Source of the DNA: Microvelia longipes
Lineage: Eukaryota; Arthropoda; Insecta; Hemiptera; Veliidae
Direction of reading: 5' to 3'
DNA length: 64,000 bases
NCBI GenBank assembly: GCA_018340805.1
Contig: JACMZG010001908.1
Span: 48,281,818-48,345,817 of the forward strand
A program made the position numbers and the translations under genes. Positions 1 to 11,915 of this stretch are shown in pieces. Each line of letters begins with the position of its first letter. Position 1 is the first letter of the stretch. The notes below the pieces were generated by a model. The model was not told the origin of the DNA, did no database searches, and saw only the letters and a list, made by a program, of their open reading frames with translations.

Positions 1-529
1 AAGAAAAATAATTTCGAATGAGAGGTGACGAGTAAAGAGGGTTGAATAGAATCAAATTAAAGCAGGTGAAGAACAAATATAGAAATGCCGAGATACATTC
101 AATTCTTTTTCTATGCTAACTCTTCCAACCAAAAGGTCCTTGGGGATCTACAGTATTTTGTTTCTTGATTTTCAGGAGATTGGAATCCATGTCATACTAG
201 ATAGACAGCCCAAATAAAATAAGCTTGGACGTCAAATTGAATAAAGCTAATTTATATAAGCAAAAATATGAACATTTTTTAATACGGTGAGAACATGTAT
301 ACATACTTAAAACAGACAGGAAAACTTACATTATGTTAAGAATTTCTACGAATAATTTGAAATTCTTCGGAGTAATTACTGAAACGGACAATTTTAATGA
401 AATCTGGATTTTAAATTTTAATTGTATCGCACTTATAGTCATGCGTATGGTTTTGTTGGTGGTATTGCTTCTGTCTCGCTACGCTTGACCTCAGAATTAT
501 TAGGTAAACACATTTTTAAGGAATTTAAA
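1..529. other. AT-rich DNA, nothing recognised
   Basis: No open frame with protein-like composition, no repeat unit and no RNA-like structure was seen in this stretch. Confidence 0.5.
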
Positions 530-655
530 TTTAAGGATAAGAACTTAAATTTTTAAGGTCTTATAACTTAGGGATAAGAAATTAAATTTCTAAGGTCTTA
601 TAACTTAGGGATAAGAACTTAACTTTCTATAAGGTCTTATAACATAAGTTAGTAG
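530..655. repeat. Short tandem repeat, ~38-bp unit, 3 copies
   Basis: The string AAGGTCTTATAACTTAGGG recurs at about 555, 592 and 631, a period of 37-39 bp. The unit also contains GGATAAGAA. There is no coding potential. Confidence 0.75.
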
Positions 656-961
656 AAGTTTCAAAAATTATTAGAGCAGATAGCCACTTAATTATGTAAT
701 ACAAAATCTACGTTCCTACCTTCAAAAAATCCTTCAAAATACCACCGGTCATACTTGGCAGCCTCGTCAATCTAAAATTATTAATAGCAATATATTTCAT
801 TATTGGATTGCATGATTTGATAATTTGATTTTTTTTTTTAGTAAAACGGTAATGATTTTTGAAAGATTTAATATTTTTGTCATATAATTTTAAGTATCGC
901 GCCGATAAATATACAATCGCCAATAACTTTAAAACTAAAAGCGAATTTAAACTACTTGATT

Positions 962-1290
962 TTTATCATTTTGAAACTACCGAGTTTTGCAAAACATGAA
1001 TAGTTGACACAATATAATTGTGCGAGAGACACAAAGGAAATGTAACAAGCAAAATGCAATGCTACATCTGGGAACTGTTCCATCATACGACATTCGTCAT
1101 ACTTGATGGCTCGACATAATGTCATGTCCCACTCTGTTTCGTTGCGTCTAACTCATCAGGGCGCCGAAAGAGCCTGAACTCACTCTGACCTTTAATTAAT
1201 TCCGAAGAATATAATATGAAGTACTTACCAGAGACGAGCGGTGCTCTCTTACCGCCATCATGCATGGCAAGCAAAACATATATCATTTTG
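962..1290 (-). repeat. Hammerhead-bearing ~317-bp satellite monomer (copy 1)
   Basis: The string ACTACCGAGTTT begins near 976 and again near 1293, giving a period of about 317 bp. The same sequence occurs near 8.3, 25, 27.6 and 38.2 kb, so this is a dispersed and partly tandem family. The minus strand reads as the ribozyme sense. No protein is encoded. Self-cleaving satellites of this size are known in cave crickets, schistosomes, newts and as retrozymes; membership in such a class is inferred. Confidence 0.8.
1132..1172 (-). ncRNA. Hammerhead ribozyme motif, decayed copy
   Basis: The core CTGATGA, helix II strand GTTA, loop GACG and GAAAC are present on the minus strand. Compared with the copies at 8537 and 38282, helix II has one A/C mismatch (CAAC for TAAC). 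The cleavage triplet reads TTC instead of GTC, which breaks one helix III pair. Probably weak or inactive. Confidence 0.6.
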
Positions 1291-1574
1291 ATACTACCGA
1301 GTTTAGCAAAACATGAATAGTTGACACAATATAATTGTGCGAGAGACACCAAGGAAATGTAACAAGCAAAATGCAATGCTACATCTGGGAACTGTTCCAT
1401 CATTCGACATTCGTCATACTTGATGGCTCGACATAATGTCATGTCCCACTCTGTTTCGGACATGACATTATGTCGAGCCATCAAGTATGACGAATGTCGA
1501 ATGATGGAACAGTTCCCAGATGTAGCATTGCATTTTCCTTGTTACATTTCCTTGGTGTCTCTCGCACAATTATA
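1291..1574. repeat. Palindromic partial satellite monomer (copy 2)
   Basis: A second monomer follows head to tail after copy 1 and then turns back on itself. The arms 1330-1446 and 1458-1574 are 117 bp each and nearly perfect inverted repeats. The 11-bp loop lies in the GTTTC part of the ribozyme region. A transcript would form a long hairpin. Confidence 0.85.
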
Positions 1575-4500
1575 CTTGATTTTTTGTTTTACGCCATCTA
1601 ACGTCAGAAAACAATAAACAATAAGTTATAGTTTGTTGGAAATTCCTAAATAATTTTTTGCGAAATACAGACAAGCATTAAAATAAAAATTAGGGGATTG
1701 ATTCACTACTTATAAGATGTACGTTTGTGCTACATTATATTTTGACTTTGTTAAAGAATTTATAAATTTATTGTTGACTCAGCAAATTAGGTTAACACTG
1801 TTTAAAAATGGTCACCTTTCAGGTAACTCAACTAGATCTCTTGTTTTGGGGACAATGGACCCACATAAGAGGACTAAGAGCCTTGGAGATAATCTCCACC
1901 GGAAAAAAAATATTTAAAGCTTAACTTTTTGTGCCAATTTTTAACTCTGTATCATAAATAAAGTCGGAGTTATGCTTAATACAAACGAAAAAGACTCGCA
2001 GACGTACAGCGTGATGTAATTAACTCAGAATGTCATAAAATGATGAAATTTCGGTTTTGGATTGTAAGGGTAGAAACAATACTTTCTCTATCAACCTACA
2101 GATGTAGGCGAGGAAAAATAAAAACAACTACGAATAGGAAATAATGAAGAAGCTTGTGACAACGTAATTGTGAATTTATCCAGGCGCTTGAAATTTAGTG
2201 ATAGATCAATAATTTAAAATGTTATCATATTTTAAAAATGTTCTAAAAAAAGAACTAAGGAAGTAGCACGAGAGTACGAGTCATACAAACCACAATCTTA
2301 TATACCTTCTGAATTACATGACATTGTAAAAATCATCAACCTGGAAACCAGAAGTTCGATACGACTTACCTGAAACAGATAAAATAGGATCAGATTAATG
2401 AGAAAGTTAACAAAGAGAGTTAATAAACACTTAGATACAAAAGATTATATTTTATTATCACTTTAATCCAACCTACGCCCTTGGAAAGAGACTTCCAAAA
2501 AATTCACAACCACCCCTCCACCCCTCTTTAACCCCCACCTCATGAGCTGTTTTTTTTTTTGAAAATTTACTTAACTGGTTACAAGATACTTTGAGACCTT
2601 TTCTCACAACTTCTATGAACTCGCTTCGCTCGTCCTAATAAAGGAAATATATTACCCATCGTCTACTATGTGATAAACCTTTATTTCTTAAATAGTATTA
2701 ATTACACAAACTCGATGCTTTTCATGGCAACTTTGGACTCGCTTCGCTCATACTCAGAAACTCATGTTATCCAAAGCTTAAGGTACGGTAATTTATTAAA
2801 TAAAATTATAAATTTTTGTTGGTTATTTTAGATAAATACTTATCAACTATTTACATTTTGCATTAATTATTATTTATTCCAACTCAAGAGGACTTGTTTA
2901 ATTTTTTTAACTACGTCTTTTGTATTTATTGCATATGATACTTTGTAAAAACTATAAGTTATAAACAAATAAAGATTATTATTTACATTGATTACATTAA
3001 GAGTTTTGATGATGCGCTTTAACTTCTTTTGTTAACTTGATAAAAATCCATTGTTATTACATCGAAATAAACAATTAAAAATCGTATATTAATTATTTAT
3101 CTTGTGGTTTATAATTAATTTTTAACAGAAGTGAGTAGATAAAATATTATATCCAACATGGCAGGTAAGGAAACATTACTGACAAGTCAGATTTATCTAC
3201 CGCGGCTTTGCCTCTGCAGGTAATTTGCATAACATTCCCTCCCTATCGGCTCAAGGGCTAAATTTATAACTAGTCAGTAAGATTCCATTTTCCTGCCAAG
3301 TTTCAAAACTTATTATTTTAATTTTCATTGCAGTAAACCTTGAAATTGTTTTAGCTTATATTATAATAGCAAAAAGTAAAAAAAAAACAAAATTATAAAT
3401 ACCAGGTGGATAGTTAAACAAAAAATAAAACAATAAATCCTTCTATTCAAGATATGGTATGAAAAGAACTCGAGTAAAAAAAAAATAATATAAAACGAAA
3501 AGTAATAAACTAAAACTTCCCTCAAAAAATAAACAGCAAAACAAGAAATTTTTCAAGTTTACATCAACTTACTAAGATAGAATCGCACCTACTTTAAGCC
3601 AAGTTGAATGAACTTTATTTAATAAATAAATCATAACGTTGTATCTTTTAATAAAGTTTAAGCCTTAGACTTAAAATCAAGTCCTGAGAAGGTAAAGTTT
3701 CTGAATAAATTATTAGTAGTTTTAACCAACTTATTTAAAGTAACATCAAAGTAAGTTTGTAACAAGAAGGAAAAACAGGAGGTTTAAGAATAATTTTATT
3801 GCCTGCCAAATAAAAACTATTAAGTATACAACTTAGCAAAATGCACTCTAATTTTCTTTATTTATTATCATGAAACATGATACATTTCTTTCTATATTTA
3901 CAATGCCGGATAGAAAAATTGGCGAATACGGATAATTTTGCGGCTTTGCGTGTTTTGCAGTAAGAAAAGAAGTTTGGACAGTTGTAACTTTTGTTTTTCT
4001 TTAGTATTTAATAATTTTCTTACATTAGATTTCAATATTTTTCAACTAAATGTTACTTGGTAATAAGTAATGCTACTCGGCATAAAGCACTAAATGGGCA
4101 TTCTAGCAACAATTAAGTAAAATAATTAATATAATTTTTTTTTTTTTTTAGTACGTTACATTTTTTCTAAAAAATAGTTTTTGTATGTTTTAAATATATC
4201 ATAAGTTTTTAAAATTGTTATTTATGTATAAAAAAAATAAGTAAAATAAATAAGTTTTTTTCTCAATCGAATAGATCTTGAAAAAGATATCTGCAGACAT
4301 TTTATCTTTTGTTCACATTTTCACTTAAATCTGTCAGCAACGCTGACGAATTCATGTGTCAGCGTTGACGATACATTTGTCAGCAACGCTTACTAGTAGA
4401 GAGTTAATGAACTAATTTGATTTTATATTTAGATAAGAGACGACAGCACCTGAATAACCTTAGTCAATTCCAGTCAATTATTTTCCAACAGAAATCTGAT

Positions 4501-4599
4501 ACTGAAGTGGATCACACAGGTAATTAATAAAGCAATGATAAATCCAAACAATTCAGCTCAATAGCAATAAATCAATAGCAGCTGACATCTCCATATTAA
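1575..4599. other. Gene-free AT-rich stretch with repeat fragments
   Basis: No credible gene. It holds degenerate ends of the 5S-derived family around 2610-2770, where the CTCGCTTCGCTCGTCC string recurs. It also holds a small inverted repeat near 3158-3304 and three alternating GTCAGC/GCTGAC motifs at 4330-4393. The rest is A/T-rich and unremarkable. Confidence 0.5.
3158..3304. mobile_element. Small MITE-like inverted repeat
   Basis: The left end (GGCAGGTAAGGAAACATTAC...) is the approximate reverse complement of the right end (...GATTCCATTTTCCTGCC), with TACTGAC shared inside both ends. The centre is GC-richer than its surroundings. The family is not identified. Confidence 0.4.
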
Positions 4600-5525
4600 T
4601 TATGAAGCAAAAGTGGCTGATATCCTCATACCAATTATAAAGTGATATCAGTTGATAAATCAATACCAATCATAAAGTCATATAAGTTGATAACTCCACA
4701 CCAATTATAAAGTGATATCAGTTAATAAATCCATAAAAATTAAAAGTGATATCAGTTAATAAATCTACACCAATCATAGAGTGATATCAGTTGATAAATC
4801 TATACCAATCATAAAGTGATATCAGTTGATAAATCTACACCAATCATAAAGTGAAATCAGTTGATACATCCATACAAATTAAAAGTGATATCAATTGATA
4901 AACCCTACACCAATTATAAAGTGATATCAGTTGATAAATCTATACCAATCATAGAGTGATATCAATTGATAAATCCATACGAATTATAAAGTGATATCAG
5001 TTGATAAATCTACACCTATCATAAAGTGAAATCAGTTGATAAATCCATACAAATTAAAAGTGATATCACTTGATAACCCCACACCAATTATAAAGTGATA
5101 TCAGTTGATAAATCTATACCAATCATAGAGTGATATCAGTTGATAAATCTATACCAATCATAGAGTGATATCAGTTGATAAATCCATACGAATTATAAAG
5201 TGATATCAGTTGATACATCTACACTAATCATAAAGTGAAATCAGTTGATAAATCCATACAAATTAAAAATGATATCAGTTGATAAATCCATACGAATTAT
5301 AAAGTGATATCAGTTGATAAATCTACACCAATCATAAAGTGATATCAGTTGATAAATCCATACAAATTAAAATGATATCAGTTGATAAATCCATACGAAT
5401 TATAAAGTGATATCATTGATAAATATCATAAAGTGATATCAGTTGATAAATCCATACATCAGTTGATAAATCTACACTAATCATAAAGTGATCTATCAGT
5501 TGATAAGTCCATACTAATTACAAAG
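4600..5525. repeat. Minisatellite, 35-bp unit, ~26 copies
   Basis: The unit is built around GTGATATCAGTTGATAAATC followed by a variable TACACCAATCATAAA. Copies differ by point changes and small deletions, and the array is degenerate at both ends. Each unit contains the palindrome GATATC. It is non-coding, with stops in all frames. Confidence 0.9.
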
Positions 5526-6792
5526 CAAGAGTCTACCATGGTGGACTAAAAATTGCCAAAAAATTGTGAAAAAAATTTGACAAAATCACTAGATTGGTTA
5601 AAAGAAGGAACTGCAGAAAGTCTTAGAACTATCTTAATTTGGATTAATTTGGATAAAGAATGTAAAATAGTATTTCAAACAGAAGAAATTTAGGCATGGG
5701 ATAATGCAATGACCTGACTTAATCCTCCAAGTACACAATCTTTTAGAATATTATAAAAGCTCTCAAAGCACCTCCTAATAATCCTAAAATAAGTAATAGC
5801 GAGTATTTAGAATATCTTAAAACAATAGCTAAACAAAATAGTGTTTACAATTGACAGTGAGAAGCCAACTGGGGCAGCTAGATTTAAAAATTTAAATTTA
5901 TCAATAAGATCACAAAGAAATTACAATAGAAGCAATTGTTTCATTTAAAGAAACGTCTCTGAGAAGGATGATTATACTTACTTATTTTTTAAAGATGCAT
6001 ATAAAAAAAAATCAATCTCTAACAAACCTTTAAAATGATATTTTGGAAACAAATTTAATGATATCTTAAATCATTAAAATGGTGCCTCTATAGATAAAGA
6101 TAGAGTATGCATCTGTTTATTACTACTAAAAAGGAAAAACATAAACGAGTGACAAGAATAAAAACTTAGCTATGAGACTGATTAGAGGATTTGTAAGGGG
6201 GGGGGGATTTGTATTCAATCATATGTATACAGTTATTAACTTAATCCCTATAGAAATTAGAATTGAATGATAGCAAGTAGATTAATGCTTAAATGCATTA
6301 AAAAGGATAAGTTAATCAATAATCTGGCTTTTGAGACTCTAAATGGTGGAGGAAATAAATTTGAAGCTAGTGTCGGTTTAGTTAATCAAAGACCAGAGTC
6401 AGCTAGCAGACTTAAAAGACCCATGCAGTTTCGTCTGTTATACTCTTTCTCTATAGTGAGCACATGCAGTTATATGATCTGTACTATGCTACTAGACCCA
6501 TGAAACTTATACTACTAGACAGAGAGAGATCTCTAAGAGATAGAAGGCAGTAATTTTGAAAGTAATATAATTTCGATATACTCTTTGTATCAAGACAAAT
6601 TATAATTTAATATGTAATTCAGTCAAAAGACACTAAGAGGTTGAAAATACTCTGAAACGCTACAACAAAATAGGGTTCGTCATGAGCCAGCCTTGGATAT
6701 AAAACATGTATACATGTTTTATATGGAAGCAAGACATGGCTGGGACAACGCTGTGCTACTATTACAAGTAAAGATCTTGCAGTAACAGTCAT
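5526..6792. other. Unannotated stretch, possibly decayed coding DNA
   Basis: Short runs in the plus strand around 5580-5830 translate into protein-like pieces separated by stops (for example a run ending EYLEYLKTIAKQNS). They do not match a family I recognise. The 78-codon frame at 6267-6503 has no family features. A poly-G run of about 10 occurs at 6198. Confidence 0.3.
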
Positions 6793-6904
6793 TTTTATTT
6801 TATTTATTTATTTATTGAATAGCTTAATAAAAAGGTTCAATACGTCAAATATACAATGAAAAAGCACATATTTACAATCAAATAAGAATAACAATATAAT
6901 AACA

Positions 6905-7282
6905 TTAACAAAAACAATAATCTATTATCGTAATAAAAAAAAAAAAATTTAAGATGAATATTCTTTTAGGCTGTAATAAGCTTTGTCGACTAGAAAAGCT
7001 TTTATTGCTTAGCAAGTTATTATGGTAACGAATGCAGATGTTTAGCGGAGAAGATCTAAATAATTCAGTCCTACATTGAGGAAGACAGTATTTGATTTTA
7101 TTCCTAGTATTAAAATGATGCAGACTATCATGAGTGCTAAACTGATCTGGATTTGTGATGATATATTTACAAGCTTTTAATATGAAAATTGAGTACAGGG
7201 TGAGTATTTTATTTTTTTGAAACAACGGTTTTGCTGACCTACGAGGCTCTACTCCATAGATTGTTCTTATTATTCTTTTTTG
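6905..7282 (-). pseudogene. LINE reverse transcriptase C-terminal fragment (Jockey/CR1-like)
   Basis: The minus-strand translation reads QKRIIRTIYGVEPRRSAKPL and then FQKNKILTL near its start, followed by a histidine/asparagine-rich stretch and a run resembling SPLNICIRYHNNL. This succession (LQKRAIR..., PLF.K.NILTL, HNTR, GIKLYN-like) is typical of the segment after the reverse transcriptase thumb in Jockey/CR1-type non-LTR elements. The fragment is 5'-truncated, as usual for LINE insertions. The A/T-rich 3' region continues to about 6793, where there is a TTTA-rich tail on the plus strand. No catalytic FADD-type motif is present, so it is non-autonomous. It resembles the tail of the LINE at 57141-57832 but is clearly a different copy or family. 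Confidence 0.75.
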
Positions 7283-8283
7283 AATTATTTCTTAATTATT
7301 CTTAATTTCTTAATTATACTTTTTTCTTAATTATTCATCACATGAATACGATTTGACAAACAGAATGTAGAGCCTATAGATAGTGTAAAGCTTTGTCCAG
7401 TCTATATAAAGCACAGGCATAGAACCACAGCTTTCAGGTTGTGCCTCAAATTCATGGAAAATAATTAAAGTAGTGTTTACATATATATATAAAGATAGAA
7501 TATACATCTGTTTTCTGACAACTAAATAGAAAAGGAATAGAGATGGACGAATGAAGATCATACAGGTGATAATTTTATAAACAAAATCATTACATGTTGC
7601 TCTTATCATGTTAATTTCTATCCGCACCCAATTAAAAACTTTCGCAGTTTTACTTGCTAACATTTTTTAATGTACCTAATAAATATTATAAATATAAAAT
7701 AACATTATGATATAAAATACATTATACGGATTTATTAAACTTGAGAGAAGCAATCTATTGATAAAAAGTAGAGAAAATACATCTAGTAGAAACGCACTAA
7801 TCTATTAAACATTAGCCACAAAGCAACATAAATCAATTTATCATAAATTAAATAACAACAAAGAAAACGACAGCTTATAACAGGAAGAAGGTTATAAGTA
7901 CTATAACCTGAACTATAGTACGAGAGAGGTGTCACTAAGTTTCACACTACAATAGACTGTCATGGATTGTGAAGGTAAAATATCGGGGAGAAAACGCCTT
8001 GTGATTTCCCTAGGGATATCAAATATATTATAACCCGTAGCTATTATTAGCTTTATCTTTCTTCTCACACTTGAGCCATTATTTATAAAAGACATAACCG
8101 ACATTAAAATCTATGATTGAGGTATAAGTCATGTTAAAACTTATTGATTCGTTGGCTTTTATTATTAGTATTTATGACAGAATACGATGCAACTTTTAAT
8201 TTCAATAATAGGCCTTTAGAAATAAATTTTAAAATAAGTTAATAAAAATTAAGTTATAAAATAAAGTTTCTTATTATATATCA
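7283..8283. other. No recognisable feature
   Basis: AT-rich DNA. The open frames at 7331-7663 and 7913-8104 (-) show no motifs, biased codon use or repeats that would support a gene. Confidence 0.5.
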
Positions 8284-8704
8284 TTTGATACTACCGAGTT
8301 TTGCAAAACATGAATAGTTCATACAATATAATTGTGCGAGAGACACCTAAGAAATATAACAAGCAAAATGCACAATTATATTGTGTCAACTATTCATGTT
8401 TTGCAAAACTCGGTAGTATCAAATGATATATGTTTTGCTTGCCATACATGATCGCGGTAAGAGAGCACCGCTCGTCTCTGATAAATACTTCACATTATAT
8501 TCTTCGGAATTAATTGAAGGTCAGAGTGAGTTTAGTCTCTGTCGGTGCCCTGATGAGTTAGACGTAACGAAACAGAGTGGGACATAACATTATGTCCAGC
8601 CATCAAGTATGACGAATGTCGAATGATGGAATAGTTCCCAGATGTAGCATTGCATTTTGCTTGTTACATTTCCTAGGTGTCTCTCGCACAATTATATTGT
8701 GTTT
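8284..8704 (+). repeat. Hammerhead satellite monomer with inverted 5' piece (copy 3)
   Basis: A fragment in one orientation (8284-8371) is followed by a nearly full monomer in the opposite orientation (about 8372-8704). The strings TATTCATGTTTTGC and ACTCGGTAGTATCA of the second are the reverse complement of the first. The plus strand is the ribozyme sense. The monomer carries the full 41-nt hammerhead at 8537-8577. Confidence 0.85.
8537..8577 (+). ncRNA. Hammerhead ribozyme, intact core (satellite type)
   Basis: In order: CTCTG (helix III), cleavage triplet GTC, GGTGCC (helix I region), core CTGATGA, helix II GTTA-GACG-TAAC, GAAA, CAGAG (helix III). The invariant core positions CTGATGA and GAAA, the A-U pair next to the cleavage site and a cleavable C are all present. 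Helix III pairs over five bases and helix II over four. Helix I is only the nearly self-complementary GGTGCC, too short for a normal hairpin, so cleavage may need dimers or tandem transcripts. The fold was done by hand; activity is inferred. Confidence 0.75.
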
Positions 8705-8736
8705 TCTTATTATAAACTGTTTTATGTCAATTTTAT

Positions 8737-8742
<6 letters not shown>

Positions 8743-8820
<78 letters not shown>

Positions 8821-8821
8821 A
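8743..8821. repeat. (AT)n microsatellite
   Basis: Nearly pure TA dinucleotide run with two AATA interruptions, directly downstream of the satellite copy. Confidence 0.95.
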
Positions 8822-9042
8822 ATATATGTATAATATTACATATTTTTCTAACTACATATATATATTTATCTTTCATTTTAGGGAGAATAAAAGATTAAAA
8901 AAATCCTTAAAAAGAGGGACTCATTTTTTCCAAATTGAGAGGATATTTGCTCGCCTAACAATACTAATTCCTGCTTATACTGGTTATATCTTGGATAAGA
9001 ATACAAATAAGTAATATACAGACAACTACTGTATGGGACTAA

Positions 9043-9123
9043 GGCCCGTATTCAAAGACATTTTCCTTACCTTAACTGTAAACCTTGTAGTTTAGGTAAG
9101 GAAAATGTCTTTGAATACGGGCC
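9043..9123. mobile_element. 81-bp palindromic MITE
   Basis: Terminal inverted repeats start GGCCCGTATTCAAAGACA and pair over roughly 37 bases with two short differences, leaving a small central loop. CTAA flanks both sides. A GGGCCCGT-type end with a 3-4 bp target duplication suggests a PIF/Harbinger-derived MITE; that assignment is inferred. Confidence 0.75.
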
Positions 9124-10299
9124 CTAAACTTTATATACTAATATTTTATTTTTATTTTATAAATGATCATCATCAACTAAAATAAACTAGAAAACAATAA
9201 ATTTTACAACCATCACTTAACAAGACTAATGACACTAAACACGTTTCGAAAGAAAAATTGCCAAACATAAAAATGTTTCACACGTAACGAATATTAATTG
9301 ATTTTTTATAAGCCTGATTTACAATCACAAATGAAACATAACTTGTAGACAATATTAAACATATCTAAAAATACAAGAAAAAAAAACATATATTTGCTCG
9401 ATGTTATTCTAATAATCTATGTTTAAACTAGAATACACCTATCTCAATGTTTATCTATAGATATATTTCAATACAAAAATAAACACTTAAGAAACGAGAT
9501 TATTTATAAATAAAGATGTCTACAGGGGCTGAGTATTTAAATATAGTTCGAATTGGCATTCGATAACTTTTGATTTTTAATATTATATGTTTAGTTTAAC
9601 ATCCGTTTCTATTTCTTAATATTTATTACGTTAAGACATCGAGTTAGAAATTAATTTAACTTAACATTGTAGTAAATGGTAATAAAAATAAATACAATTT
9701 ATAATAGACAATGTAGGATGAACAAAGTATCTGTAAGAGGCCTAGATGAGGAAACAATGTTCAGATATACTGAGTTGACGTCATCAAGGTATGTAAAATA
9801 AGAAGAATATTAATAGCACGGGAAACAGAGGTGCTTTTCTATGTCGTAAGGTCTATGAATTCTAGGACGAATCGGTCATAGAATTCACAGGATCATAGAA
9901 TAGGGTAACTTAATCCAGGACTGGACAATGTGCTGCCTAAGATTTCTGGTAATACTATTGAATACGGAGCTCAGTCTTTTGGACAGTAATGGCTAACGAG
10001 GCAGCAGGGTCTCTAGAAAAAAAAGCTTTTCGCAAGTGTTAACCTACAGCAGAAACCTACAGGAGATTTGAGTTAACGGGACTGAATACGACTTTAGATT
10101 ATTTGCATAATTTCTTTAATTAGCTGGTCAGGAATTGCAAATAAGGGTCACTGAAACACAATAGAACACATTTCTGAATTTTGTTGTTTATACAATAACT
10201 GCACCACAGTTCAAAATAAACCATTAAAAAAATTATAATGTTTATATTTTCCATAATAATTGTTCATCTCTTAAACTTGAAAAATTAAGTGCGGGAACA
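9124..10299. other. No recognisable feature
   Basis: AT-rich DNA. A GC-richer patch at 9700-10090 contains a short inverted pair around GTCTATGAATTCTAGGAC / GGTCATAGAATTCACAGG at 9850-9895. No coding frame or RNA gene is supported. Confidence 0.45.
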
Positions 10300-10441
10300 G
10301 TAGGGGATTTTTCAACATCATATCGGATTCACTATAAGCTCATTCTCACTACTTTGTACTTACTTTGCTCGTCCTTAGAATATGTAATCACCAAATTCGC
10401 TTTGCTCGTCCTCAAACAGTAAGAACATATATTTTAATTCT

Positions 10442-10486
10442 AGCGGGTACCCATCCAGTCACTGACCACGCTTGATGCAGCATAAC
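10442..10486 (-). pseudogene. 5S rRNA-like segment (pol III internal promoter fossil)
   Basis: The minus strand reads GTTATGCTGCATCAAGCGTG..., followed by GTCAGTGACTGGATGGGTAC. This follows animal 5S rRNA from box A through the intermediate element to box C. The 5' third of 5S is missing, so this is not a functional rRNA gene. Confidence 0.7.
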
Positions 10487-10589
10487 TTATATTATGCTAA
10501 AAAACTACAGTAATATTGAAAATATTAATATATAATACTTATTAATACATATATGTTTGAAAAATAAATGCAATTTATTTATTCCATAA

Positions 10590-10603
10590 TATTTGGAATA
10601 ATA

Positions 10604-10686
<83 letters not shown>

Positions 10687-10740
10687 ATATATATATATAT
10701 ATATATATTATATATAATATATATATACATACATATATAT
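10590..10740. repeat. (AT)n/(AC)n microsatellite cluster
   Basis: Alternating TA runs with a central (CA)n and several AATATA breaks. Confidence 0.95.
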
Positions 10741-11195
10741 ATTTTTTTTTTTTAAATGTATGCAATTTATTTATTCTGATAATAAAGTAAAACGTGGCAC
10801 GTATAGTAAGTAGCCTCATGTATGACTCCATGGGTTCAAAATCGCTGATTGATCGAAAACAGTTTTTTTTTCGTTTTCTAATGTTTTTGAAATGTTTGCG
10901 AAGTCATTATTACCGGTTATTGATTATAATATTTTTTTGGACAGCGCAACTAAACCTGAACATTGATTTTGTTGGAACTTTCAACTCAAGCATAAATACA
11001 CTGGGTGATATTATCATTGCGTGGGATGATAACACACACATGCACAGACAGACAACTTTGTGAAAACCACCCAGAAAGTGCTAAAACACCTCGAATGAAA
11101 AATTTAGGGGAAATGTCAGATTTGGAGTTGTAGTGTAAGCACAATACTATTTCTATATACCTATGGTGTAAATAAGGAAAAGTAAAAAAAAAAAA

Positions 11196-11915
11196 AAAGA
11201 TCGAGATTTAAGAAGAGATCTAAGCTGAGAAAACCAAATAACAGCTAAATATAAAATAAAAATAAAATGACCAATTAGGTTGTTTCCACCTGTAAATGTC
11301 TAAAATATTTTTATTAATAGACTCTGGGATCTAAAAGAGAAAAAAATCTATAAATACCCTCGGTGTATAGCCTATATATTTAAATATCTACTAAAAAAGT
11401 AGCCCTGCCTCGTTTTTTTTTTTTAAATTTAAAAAGTCAGTCATTCCCATTTAAAACAAGATGGAATAACGACACCAATTAAACTTTGTCCATGAAAATC
11501 CACTCCAGAAAATTTTAAGAGCTGAGTATTCAGCCGAGCTTCAATAAAACTGACAAAACCATTAAAATCGTAAAGTTTAGACGCATATAAATGAAGCATA
11601 AAAGTTTAAATCTGAATTTTATGAACATTTTTTTAGTACTTTATGAAAAACAAAAAATAAAAATTATATGGAAAAATAAGTGTTTTTGACCAACTGAAAA
11701 ACCTAGTGGGGAAGGTTAATAAAACTTTCCTCAGCCTGATAACACAATCTCTACTAGTTGCCTCTAGTCCAGGAATACGCAAATTGTCCATAAATGGTCG
11801 ACCCCCATCTAACTCATCGCTATCATATACATAAACATCATCGCTGAGCTTCCTATCTTTAATGTTTTAATGTAGCCTCGCGAAGCAGCTATAATAATGG
11901 ACAGTAATAGTTATT
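11196..11915. other. No recognisable feature
   Basis: AT-rich unique-looking DNA without protein-like frames or repeat units. Confidence 0.45.

Larger units (their letters stand above)
10300..11195 (-). mobile_element. 5S-rRNA-derived repeat element, interrupted copy
   Basis: In minus sense the element ends with repeated GAGGACGAGCGAAGCGAG-type motifs and carries a 5S-like segment (10442-10486). Its other half (10960-11195) has the family's CACTGGGWGMTACGATGATAAC-like block, ACAC repeats and a GGAAAAGTAAAAA end. A microsatellite-rich segment (10503-10790) replaces part of the interior. It encodes no protein. Confidence 0.7.

Noticed and set aside
1122..1484. 120-codon minus-strand frame across satellite copies
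   Set aside because: Frame through a non-coding satellite and its palindrome; no conserved frame in other copies.
4600..5525. CRISPR-like array
   Set aside because: Units are contiguous and degenerate with no unique spacers and no cas genes; a eukaryotic minisatellite. The same applies to all other tandem arrays here.
10505..10831. 108-codon minus-strand frame
   Set aside because: Almost entirely Tyr/Ile from (AT)n and Val/Cys from (AC)n; microsatellite translation, not a gene.
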